A stretch of 64,000 bases of DNA from Sphingobium naphthae. Lineage in GTDB: Bacteria; Pseudomonadota; Alphaproteobacteria; Sphingomonadales; Sphingomonadaceae. Below, in pieces: positions 9,224-16,699 of the stretch. Position 1 is the stretch's first letter; each line of letters begins with the position of its first letter. The translations under genes and the position numbers were made by a program. The stretch lies in assembly GCF_020782235.1 (NCBI RefSeq), contig NZ_JAJGNO010000002.1, positions 124,001-188,000 of the forward strand. Reading direction: 5' to 3'. The notes under the pieces are model-generated. The model did no database searches. It was not told the DNA's origin and saw only the letters and a program-made list of their open reading frames with translations.

Positions 9224-10528
9224 ATGCTGGATCGCCGCACCTTGTTAGCGACCGCCGCCGCGTTGATGGCTACGCCGGCGGCCGCCGCGCGCAAGCCGAC
9301 AAACCCTAAATTCCCCGAAGCTTTCCTGTGGGGCGCGGCCACGGCGCCGCACCAGATCGAGGGCAATAATATCGCGAGCGACCTGTGGTGGCTGGAAAAC
9401 CAGCAACCCACCATCTTCGCCCAGCCGTCGGGCGATGCCTGCAACAGCTTCGAATTGTGGGAAGCCGATCTCGACATCGTCAAGGCCATGGGCCTCAACT
9501 GCTATCGGTTCGGCATTGAATGGGCGCGGATCGAGCCGGAGAAGGGCCTCTTCAGCCAGGCGATGCTGGATCATTACAAGGCGGTGATCGACGGGTGCCG
9601 CGCGCGGGGGCTCACTCCGATCGTGACCTACAGCCACTTCACTGCCCCCCGCTGGTTCAGCGCCCAAGGCGGCTGGACCAATCCGGAAAGCGCGTCCCTC
9701 TTCGCGCGCTATTGCGACAAGGCGACGCGGGCGCTGGGGCAGGGAATCGACCGGGTCATCACCCTCAACGAACCCAATATCCTGCTGCTGCTCAAGCCCA
9801 TGCTGCCGCCCAAGGTCTGGGACATCCAGAAGCTGACGCTGGAAACCGCCGCGCGGCGGCTTGGCGTCGATCGGTTCGTCAGCGCCAATGTCGCTGGCCT
9901 GGACGATCTTCCCGCGCTTCAGTCCGGCCTGCTCGCCGCGCACAAGGCAGGCAAAGCGGCGATCAAGGCCGTGCGTTCCGATCTGCCGGTCGGCTTTTCG
10001 CTGGCGATGATGGACGATCAGGCAGTGGGCAAGGCGTCGGTTCGCGACCGGATGCGCCGCGAACTCTATGGGGAGTGGCTGGAACTGGCCAAAGCCGACG
10101 ATTTCATCGGCGTCCAGAATTATGAGCGCGCGCTCTGGGGCGACAAGGGCCGGCTGCCGGCGCCCAGCGGCGCGACCGTGAACTGGTCCGGCTCGGAAGT
10201 CTGGGGGCCTTCGCTGGGTGGTGCGGTCCGCTATGCCCATGAAGCGACCGGCGTACCCATCCTCGTGTCGGAACATGGCGTTGGCACGGACGATGATGCG
10301 ATCCGCGCCCGCTTCATTCCCGAAGCCTTGGCGGGGCTCAAGGCGGCGATGGATGATGGCGTGCCGGTGCTGGGCTATTGCCACTGGTCGCTGCTCGACA
10401 ATTTCGAGTGGATCTTTGGCTACAAGCCCAAATTCGGCCTCGTCAGCGTCGATCCGCAAAGCTTCGCCCGCACGCCCAAGCCCAGCGCCGCCATCTATGG
10501 CGCGATCGCGCGCCGCAACGCGCTGTAA
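9224..10528 (+). CDS. Glycoside hydrolase family 1 enzyme
   Basis: A 434-residue GH1 beta-glycosidase with a short N-terminal signal-like segment (residues 1-22). It has the family start FPEAFLWGAATAPHQIEG and the acid/base motif TLNEP (Glu183). The nucleophile should be Glu350, but the usual TENG appears as VSEHG. The late GH1 signature HWSLLDNFEW is intact. The altered residue after the nucleophile may signal a special aglycone or specificity. It follows two hydrolases and precedes an esterase and a rhamnosidase, which fits release of glucose from a disaccharide-bearing phenolic. The ribosome site gagaggg supports this start. Confidence 0.88.
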   Translation: MLDRRTLLATAAALMATPAAAARKPTNPKFPEAFLWGAATAPHQIEGNNIASDLWWLENQQPTIFAQPSGDACNSFELWEADLDIVKAMGLNCYRFGIEWARIEPEKGLFSQAMLDHYKAVIDGCRARGLTPIVTYSHFTAPRWFSAQGGWTNPESASLFARYCDKATRALGQGIDRVITLNEPNILLLLKPMLPPKVWDIQKLTLETAARRLGVDRFVSANVAGLDDLPALQSGLLAAHKAGKAAIKAVRSDLPVGFSLAMMDDQAVGKASVRDRMRRELYGEWLELAKADDFIGVQNYERALWGDKGRLPAPSGATVNWSGSEVWGPSLGGAVRYAHEATGVPILVSEHGVGTDDDAIRARFIPEALAGLKAAMDDGVPVLGYCHWSLLDNFEWIFGYKPKFGLVSVDPQSFARTPKPSAAIYGAIARRNAL

Positions 10529-10540
10529 GGAGGCAACCTC

Positions 10541-11449
10541 ATGAAGCGTCTGTCTTTCATCCTGTTGCCGCTGCTCGCATCACCTGCCGCCGCTCAGATG
10601 CCGCCACCCGTCCATGCCCAGGCTCCGGCAGAGCCGAATGCCATTCCCCTCTACCCCGACATGAAGGCGCCGAAGGGGACGACGGAAAACTGGGTCCGCT
10701 TCGGCGAAGATCTGGCTGTCCGCAACGTCACCGTGCCGACCCTGACGCCGGTGCTGCCTGATCCTGCCAAGGCGACCGGCGCGGCGGTGATCGTCGCTCC
10801 GGGCGGGGCCTTCATGATGCTGGCGATGCAGCATGAAGGCTGGAACGTCGCGCGGTGGCTGGCGGATCATGGCGTCACTGCCTTCGTGCTCAAATACCGC
10901 CTCAACCAGACGCCGGCCGACGATCAGGAAGCCGCCGCCTATATGGGCCAGCGCATCGCCGCTTCGCTGCGCGACCCCAGTGCGGCGCCCGCCATCACCG
11001 AGCCGCGCGCCACGCTCGACGCTCTGGCTGCGCTCAAGCTGGTGCGGGGCGGCGCAGACAAATGGGGCATCGATCCGCAGCGCGTAGGCATGATCGGCTT
11101 TTCCGCCGGCGCCATGACCACGCTGAACGCTGCGCTGGAGGGCAAGGGGGCCGATCGTCCCTCCTTCATCGGCTATGTCTATGGGCCGATGCTGGCGCGC
11201 GACGTGCCCGGGGGTGCGCCTCCGATGTTCGCGGCCATCGCCAATGACGACAGCCTGTTCCCCAATCCCTCCTATGCGCTCGTGGAAAGCTGGCGGCGCG
11301 CCAGGGTGCCCGTCGAACTCCACGCCTATGAGCGTGGCGATCATGGCTTTGGCACGGGAAAGCCCGGCACCACCAGCATGGGAGTGTTGCCGCAGTTCCT
11401 GTCCTGGCTGGACATGCACGGCTTGCTGCAAAGGTCGTCGGGGCAGTGA
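10541..11449 (+). CDS. Secreted alpha/beta hydrolase (carbohydrate esterase-like)
   Basis: A 302-residue esterase with signal peptide (residues 1-19, ASPAAAQ). It has the oxyanion segment IVAPGGAFMML, nucleophile elbow GFSAG (Ser188), Asp236 or Asp237 in ANDDSLF and His268 in RGDHGFG. This arrangement is typical of acetyl-xylan-esterase-like proteins found in glycan loci. It likely deacylates sugars in the periplasm before glycosidases act. A strong aaggagg ribosome site lies before the ATG. The following gene starts in a GTGA overlap. Confidence 0.87.
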   Translation: MKRLSFILLPLLASPAAAQMPPPVHAQAPAEPNAIPLYPDMKAPKGTTENWVRFGEDLAVRNVTVPTLTPVLPDPAKATGAAVIVAPGGAFMMLAMQHEGWNVARWLADHGVTAFVLKYRLNQTPADDQEAAAYMGQRIAASLRDPSAAPAITEPRATLDALAALKLVRGGADKWGIDPQRVGMIGFSAGAMTTLNAALEGKGADRPSFIGYVYGPMLARDVPGGAPPMFAAIANDDSLFPNPSYALVESWRRARVPVELHAYERGDHGFGTGKPGTTSMGVLPQFLSWLDMHGLLQRSSGQ

Positions 11450-11901
11450 CCGCCGCCGCTTCGATCCGGCGGGAAGCGGCGATCAGCTTCGCCATCAACG
11501 CCGCGCTCAGCCTTGCCTTCTTCCTCGGCCTCTACGGCTTCACGCCCCGCGCGCTCCGCTGGACGGCGCCTGACGGACTGGCGCTGGATTTCGTTCCCCA
11601 GAGCCTGGCCGTGGCGTTGATGAGCGCGCTGGTGCCCGCACTCATCGCCTGCAGGCGGCTCCGCAACGGGCCTCCCCTGCGCCCGATCCTGCTGCGCGCC
11701 GGCCTGTTCGCGATTGCCGGAGCCTGCCTCGGCGCGTTGTTGGCCCGTGTGGCCAGCGGAGCAGAACTGCCGGCCATTGCCTGGAGCACGGCGCTGGCCG
11801 GCAAGATGCTCTATGGCGGCGTGCTTGGCGCTCTGGTCGCCACGCTCGCGCTCCGGCCGTTGCTGGCGACTGCTACCGTTTCAACAAGAAAGATGCATTG
11901 A
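11446..11901 (+). CDS. Small integral membrane protein of unknown function
   Basis: A 151-residue hydrophobic protein with about four predicted membrane segments (around residues 13-30, 50-68, 82-100 and 112-140) separated by short basic loops. I do not recognise a family. The start is a GTG whose GTGA overlaps the stop of the esterase, and its stop overlaps the rhamnosidase ATG (TGATG), so it is translated as part of the operon. A role in transport or envelope anchoring for the rhamnoside system is inference. Confidence 0.7.
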   Translation: MTAAASIRREAAISFAINAALSLAFFLGLYGFTPRALRWTAPDGLALDFVPQSLAVALMSALVPALIACRRLRNGPPLRPILLRAGLFAIAGACLGALLARVASGAELPAIAWSTALAGKMLYGGVLGALVATLALRPLLATATVSTRKMH

Positions 11902-14900
11902 TGACTCGCCACAGCCTGCGCTTCGCCGCTCTGCTCGCCTGCACCCTGCTTAGCGGTCCGGCGCTTGCCGACGATCTGGCCGACGGCTTTCGCAATCCCC
12001 CGCAATCGGCGCGTCCGCGCGTCTGGTGGCATTGGATGAACGGCAATGTGACGAAGGACGGGATCGACAAGGATCTCGACTGGATGGCGCGAATCGGCAT
12101 TGGCGGCGTGCAGAATTTCGACGCCAATCTCCAGACGCCGCAGATCGTGCCCGAGCGGCTGACCTATATGACCGATGGCTGGAAGGACGCCTTCGGCCAT
12201 GCGGTGCGCACCGCCGACGCCAAGGGACTCGAATTCGCCATCGCCGCCTCGCCGGGCTGGAGCGAGACGGGCGGCCCCTGGGTCAAGCCGGAGGATGGTA
12301 TGAAGAAGCTGGTCTGGAGCGAGACGGACCTGCGGGGCGGCGCCCGCCTGACCGGTCCCTTGCCTCCGCCGCCTTCGGTGACGGGCCCGTTCCAGAGCGC
12401 CAGGTTCAGCGATCCGCTGGCCGGTGGCGAAGAAAGCGGCCCGCTGCCGCACCATTATGCCGATGCGCGCGTCCTCGCCTATCCCGTCAGCCTCAGGCCC
12501 TTGCCGCAGCCGCGCGTGACGCAGCGGGATGGCAGCGCCGTCGTGGCCGCGCCCCTGTTCGATCAGGATCTCGACACCGTGGCGCAGGTCAGCAAGGGCG
12601 ATGAGAGTGCGCCGGGCGCGCTGCTGCTCGATTATGGCAAGCCCGTCACCATCCGATCGGCCAGCCTGTTCGTGCCGCATGCCCGCCCGCCCTTCGGCGA
12701 CCCGGCCTACCGCCCGACCCTGGAGGCACAAACGCCGCAAGGTTGGCGGCCCATCGGTCGCTTCACCCTGACCGAAGTGGCCTCGACGATCAGCTTCGCA
12801 CCGGTCACGGCCCAGCGCTTTCGCTTGGTCCTGTCCGCCAATGACGCGCCCAAATCGCCCAGCTTGGGCGACGGCGCCCCCGGCGCGGTGCAGATCGACG
12901 TCTTCGCCCGACCCGCCAGCGCCACGCTGGGCATTGGCGACTTCCGTCTGTCGGCCGAAGCGAAGATCGACCAATATGAAGCCAAGGCGGGCTATGCGAT
13001 CCTGCCCGATTACACCGCGCTCGGCGGCGTCACCGCCACCGCACCTGCGATCGATCCCGCCAGCGTGATCGACCTGACCGACCGTTTGCGGCCGGACGGC
13101 ACGCTCGACTGGACGGCGCCCGCAGGCAGCGACTGGCATATCCTGCGCATGGGCTATTCGCTCACGGGCAAGACCAACCATCCCGCCACGCCCGAAGCGA
13201 CCGGCCTTGAAGTCGACAAATATGATGCCGGCGCCGTGCGCCGCTATCTGGAAACCTATCTTGGCATGTATCGCGATGCCGTCGGCGCGGACTGGATCGG
13301 CAAGAAGGGGATCAACGCGCTGCTGACCGACAGCATCGAAGTCGGCGCTTCCAACTGGACGCCGCGCATGGTCGAGGAATTCAAGGCCAGGCGCGGCTAT
13401 GACCCGGTGCCCTATCTGCCCACGCTGACCGGCGCGGTGGTGGGTTCGGCGGCCCGAAGCGATGCTTTCCTTCACGACTATCGCCAGACGCTGGCGGACC
13501 TCCTCGCCGACGCCCATTATGGCACGATCGCGAAAGTGGCGCATGAAAATGGCCTGATCCTGTATGGCGAAGCGCTGGAAAATGCGCGGCCCGTGCTGGG
13601 CGATGATCTTGCCATGCGCGCCCATGCCGATGTGCCCATGGGGGCGATGTGGACCTTCAACCGGGGCACCGCGCCGCGTCCCACGCTGATCGGCGACATG
13701 AAAGGAGCAGCGTCGGTCGCTCATATTTACGGCCAGAATATCGTGTCGGCCGAATCCATGACGTCGGCCTTTGCACCCTGGGCGTTTGCGCCTGCGGACC
13801 TCAAGCGCGTCATTGATCTGGAATTTGCGTCCGGGGTCAATCGGCCGATCGTCCATACGTCCGTGCACCAACCGGTCGATGACAAGCAGCCGGGTCTCAG
13901 CCTGATGATCTTCGGTCAATATTTCAATCGGCATGAAAGCTGGGCGGAAATGGCCAAGCCCTGGGTCGACTATATGGCGCGCACCGGCTTCCTGCTGCAG
14001 CAGGGGCGGGATCATGCCGACGTTGCTTATTTCTATGGCGAGGATCAGCCGATCACATCGCTGTTCGAACACGGCGTGCCGGCGGACCTGCCCACGCGCT
14101 ACGCTTATGATTTCGTCAATGCGGACATCGTGGCGAACCGGATGCGGGTCGAAAAGGGCGAACTGGTCGCCGGCGAGGCGCGCTACAAGGCGCTGTATCT
14201 TGGCGGGTCGAGCCGTGTTATGACGCTTGGCACGCTCCAGCGCATCGCCGCTCTGGTCGAACGGGGGGCGACGGTCATCGGCATGGCGCCGGAGCGCTCG
14301 CCAGCCCTTCAGGACGACCCCGCCGCTTTCCAGGCGCTCGTACGTCGATTGTGGGGCGGCGCTCCGCATGGCAAGGGGCGCGTAATCGCCAGCCAGCAGG
14401 TCGAGGCGGCGCTGGCGCAAACCGGCACCGGTCCCGATTTCCGCATCAGCGCCGGCGCATCCGATGCGGACTATCGTTTTGTCCATCGCAAGCTCGCCGG
14501 TGGCGACCTGTATTTCGTGAACAACCGCACCACCGACAGCGGCCGCATCGAAGCGCACTTCCGCGTGACCGGCAAGCGTCCCGAAATTTGGCGCGCGATG
14601 GACGGTAGGACGGCGCCGCTTTCCTACCGGGTCGAAGGATCGGAAACGGTCGTGCCGATCGACGTGGGAGCGGAGGACGCTTTCTTCATCCTCTTCCGCG
14701 CCGATGCGGATGCGCCTTCGGCAACGCTGCCCCAAGCGCAGCCACGTCAGCTGACGCGGCTCGACAGCCCCTGGACCGTGCAGTTCCAGCCAGGCCGCGG
14801 CGCGCCGGCGCGGATAGACATGCCGGCGCTGACGCCGCTTGACAGCAGTGCGGACAAGGGGGTGCGCTATTTCTCCGGCGTCGCGACCTACACCACGCGT

Positions 14901-15227
14901 TTCACCTTGCCGCACGGCGTCAAGGCTGGCGATCCGCTCTCCATCGACCTTGGACAGATTGGCGACGTGGCGGAGGTGCGCGTCAACGGGCAGCTTGCCG
15001 GCACCAGCTGGTTTGCGCCGTATCGGCTCGACATCGGCAAGCTGGTGAAGCCCGGCGCCAACATGCTTGAGGTGAAGGTCGCCAATCTGTGGGTCAACCG
15101 CCTGATCGGCGATCAGCAGCCGGATGCTGAGAAGATCAGCTTCACGGCCGCCCCGACCTACCGCCCCGATGCGCCCTTGCGGCCCTCGGGGCTGATCGGA
15201 CCAGTCACCCTCTGGACGCAGGACTGA
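11901..15227 (+). CDS. Alpha-L-rhamnosidase, glycoside hydrolase family 106
   Basis: A 1108-residue secreted enzyme that should remove terminal L-rhamnose from plant glycosides or glycans. A signal peptide (about residues 1-23) is followed by the GH106 hallmark PRVWWHWMNGNVT near residue 40 and LDWMARIGIGGVQ. Further in, DSIEVG carries Glu480, a candidate catalytic or calcium-site acid, and GEALEN lies near 557. The C-terminal beta domain (VEVRVNGQLAGTSW) resembles a sugar-binding jelly roll. The start is the ATG in the TGATG overlap; the TTG at 11898 is a track artefact. The length is normal for the family. It is the operon's likely key specificity determinant. Confidence 0.9.
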   Translation: MTRHSLRFAALLACTLLSGPALADDLADGFRNPPQSARPRVWWHWMNGNVTKDGIDKDLDWMARIGIGGVQNFDANLQTPQIVPERLTYMTDGWKDAFGHAVRTADAKGLEFAIAASPGWSETGGPWVKPEDGMKKLVWSETDLRGGARLTGPLPPPPSVTGPFQSARFSDPLAGGEESGPLPHHYADARVLAYPVSLRPLPQPRVTQRDGSAVVAAPLFDQDLDTVAQVSKGDESAPGALLLDYGKPVTIRSASLFVPHARPPFGDPAYRPTLEAQTPQGWRPIGRFTLTEVASTISFAPVTAQRFRLVLSANDAPKSPSLGDGAPGAVQIDVFARPASATLGIGDFRLSAEAKIDQYEAKAGYAILPDYTALGGVTATAPAIDPASVIDLTDRLRPDGTLDWTAPAGSDWHILRMGYSLTGKTNHPATPEATGLEVDKYDAGAVRRYLETYLGMYRDAVGADWIGKKGINALLTDSIEVGASNWTPRMVEEFKARRGYDPVPYLPTLTGAVVGSAARSDAFLHDYRQTLADLLADAHYGTIAKVAHENGLILYGEALENARPVLGDDLAMRAHADVPMGAMWTFNRGTAPRPTLIGDMKGAASVAHIYGQNIVSAESMTSAFAPWAFAPADLKRVIDLEFASGVNRPIVHTSVHQPVDDKQPGLSLMIFGQYFNRHESWAEMAKPWVDYMARTGFLLQQGRDHADVAYFYGEDQPITSLFEHGVPADLPTRYAYDFVNADIVANRMRVEKGELVAGEARYKALYLGGSSRVMTLGTLQRIAALVERGATVIGMAPERSPALQDDPAAFQALVRRLWGGAPHGKGRVIASQQVEAALAQTGTGPDFRISAGASDADYRFVHRKLAGGDLYFVNNRTTDSGRIEAHFRVTGKRPEIWRAMDGRTAPLSYRVEGSETVVPIDVGAEDAFFILFRADADAPSATLPQAQPRQLTRLDSPWTVQFQPGRGAPARIDMPALTPLDSSADKGVRYFSGVATYTTRFTLPHGVKAGDPLSIDLGQIGDVAEVRVNGQLAGTSWFAPYRLDIGKLVKPGANMLEVKVANLWVNRLIGDQQPDAEKISFTAAPTYRPDAPLRPSGLIGPVTLWTQD

Positions 15228-15277
15228 CGCGCGCCGGCGTCAGCCGCACCGGGATCGTTATGCAGTCGGAACTTTCT

Positions 15278-15304
15278 CTCCAGCAGCGCGCTTCGCTGCT
15301 GGAG
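15278..15304 (+). promoter_or_regulatory. Inverted repeat enclosing the ku ribosome site
   Basis: CTCCAGCAGC (15278-15287) and GCTGCTGGAG (15295-15304) form a perfect 10-bp stem with a 7-base loop. The 3' arm contains most of the ggagg ribosome site that lies 7 bases before the ku ATG, so folding would hide it. A GGAAC at 15268 with CGCT 16 bases later weakly resembles an alphaproteobacterial EcfG (general stress) promoter. If that promoter were used, the transcript would start inside the repeat and lack the 5' arm. Both readings are inference. Confidence 0.5.
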
Positions 15305-15312
15305 GTTCGTCC

Positions 15313-16215
15313 ATGGCTGCACGTGCATATTGGCAGGGTCAGATCCGTCTGGCCCTGGTCTCGATCCCGGTAGAAATCTACCCCGCCACCAAGTCCGGCG
15401 CGGCCGTGTCCTTCCGTCAGATTCACGAGCCCAGCGGCAAGCCGATCAAATATGAGAAGGTGGTGACCGGCGTCGGCCCCGTCGACCCCGAGGAAATCCT
15501 CAAGGGCTATGAGGTGTCCAAGGGCAATTATGTCCTGCTGGAGCAGGAGGAAATAGAAGCGGTCAAGATCGAGAGCCGCAAGACGCTGGAACTGGTCCAG
15601 TTCGTCGAAGCTGATGCGATCGACGTGCTCTATTATGAAAAACCCTATTTCGTTCTCCCTGCCGACGATCTGGCGGAGGAAGCCTATGCCGTGCTGCGCG
15701 ACGCGCTGCGGCGCACGAAGAAGGTGGGGCTTGGCCAATTGTCCGTGCGCGGGCGCGAACAGCTGGTATCGCTCAAGCCCTGCGGCCGCGGCCTCGTGCT
15801 GGAAGTGCTCCGCTACGCCGATGAGGTCACGCGCGCGCAGACCTATTTTCGCGGCTTGCCCGAAACGGAGGCGGACGCCGACCTGCTCGACCTGGCGACC
15901 ACCATCATCGAAAAGAAGACCGGTCCGTTCAAGCCCGAGGAATTTCACGACCGCTATGTCGATGCGCTGCAGCAGCTGATCGAAAAGAAGAAGAAGGCCA
16001 AGGGCAAGCGCGTCATCGAGGATGTCGAGGATGCCGCCCCGTCGCGCGGCGGCAATGTCATCGACCTGATGGCCGCGCTCAAGAAATCGGTCGGCGACAG
16101 CGGCGGCGCGGCAGCCAGGAAGCCGGCGGCGAAGAAAAAGGCGACCGGCGGCACCGCGACCAAATCCGCCGCATCCCGCACCCGGTCGACCAGCGCGCGC
16201 AAGAAGAGCGCCTGA
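15313..16215 (+). CDS. ku: Non-homologous end-joining protein Ku
   Basis: A 300-residue bacterial Ku that binds double-strand DNA ends as a homodimer and recruits LigD. It has the family start ARAYWQGQIRLALVSIPVEIY, the core beta-barrel region (SGKPIKYEKV, LVQFVEADAIDVLYYEKPYFV) and a C-terminal tail of about 45 residues rich in Lys, Ala, Ser and Thr, the type known to modulate DNA binding. The length is typical. It heads an operon with an MgtC-like gene (4 bases later) and ligD. The inverted repeat over its ribosome site may control translation. Confidence 0.97.
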   Translation: MAARAYWQGQIRLALVSIPVEIYPATKSGAAVSFRQIHEPSGKPIKYEKVVTGVGPVDPEEILKGYEVSKGNYVLLEQEEIEAVKIESRKTLELVQFVEADAIDVLYYEKPYFVLPADDLAEEAYAVLRDALRRTKKVGLGQLSVRGREQLVSLKPCGRGLVLEVLRYADEVTRAQTYFRGLPETEADADLLDLATTIIEKKTGPFKPEEFHDRYVDALQQLIEKKKKAKGKRVIEDVEDAAPSRGGNVIDLMAALKKSVGDSGGAAARKPAAKKKATGGTATKSAASRTRSTSARKKSA

Positions 16216-16219
16216 TCCC

Positions 16220-16699
16220 ATGATCTTGAATGCCGCCACACCGCTGCATGTCATCGATGGGCCGATCCTGCTGCGCCTGGGCGCGGCCGCGCTGCTCGGC
16301 CTGTTGCTGGGCCTCGACCGTGAACTGCGCGGCCATGCCGCCGGGCTGCGCACCCACGGCATCCTCTGTTTTACCTGTGCGCTCATGACGATCAGCGCGA
16401 TCGCGCTGCACAATCAGCTGACGGTCGAAGGAAATATCGATCCCCTGCGCATCTTCGAAGCCTCGGCCGCCTTCACCGGCATCATCGCCGCCGGCCTCAT
16501 CGTGTTCAACAAGGGGGAGGTCAAGAATCTGACCACCGCCGCGCATATCTGGCTGGCGGCGATGATCGGTATCGCCTGCGGCGCCGGACAGTGGCCGCTG
16601 GTCATCAGCGCCGCGATCGTCGCGGTGGTGATGCTGACCCTGCTCGGCATCGTCGAGCATCGCTGGCTGGGCAAGCGCCGGGCGGAGGACGAAGCATGA
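16220..16699 (+). CDS. MgtC/SapB family inner-membrane protein
   Basis: A 159-residue protein with four or five membrane segments and the MgtC/SapB signature LLLGLDREL followed by AAGLRTHGIL near residues 28-49. It lacks the cytoplasmic ACT-like domain of full-length MgtC, so it is the short form. Family members are linked to magnesium or acid stress and to control of membrane ATPases; the biochemical role is unsettled. It sits between ku (4-base gap) and ligD (ATGA overlap), an unusual partner for DNA repair genes. Confidence 0.88.
   Translation: MILNAATPLHVIDGPILLRLGAAALLGLLLGLDRELRGHAAGLRTHGILCFTCALMTISAIALHNQLTVEGNIDPLRIFEASAAFTGIIAAGLIVFNKGEVKNLTTAAHIWLAAMIGIACGAGQWPLVISAAIVAVVMLTLLGIVEHRWLGKRRAEDEA

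Noticed and set aside
11811-14915. 1034-codon open frame on the - strand opposite the GH106 gene
   Set aside because: It is a GC-rich shadow of the rhamnosidase frame, rich in Arg, Gly, His and Ala with no domain, and the + strand protein has clear family motifs.
15225-15242. TGACGC/GCGTCA repeat after the GH106 gene as terminator
   Set aside because: The stem is only 6 bp, includes the stop codon and has no T-run; too weak to list as a terminator.
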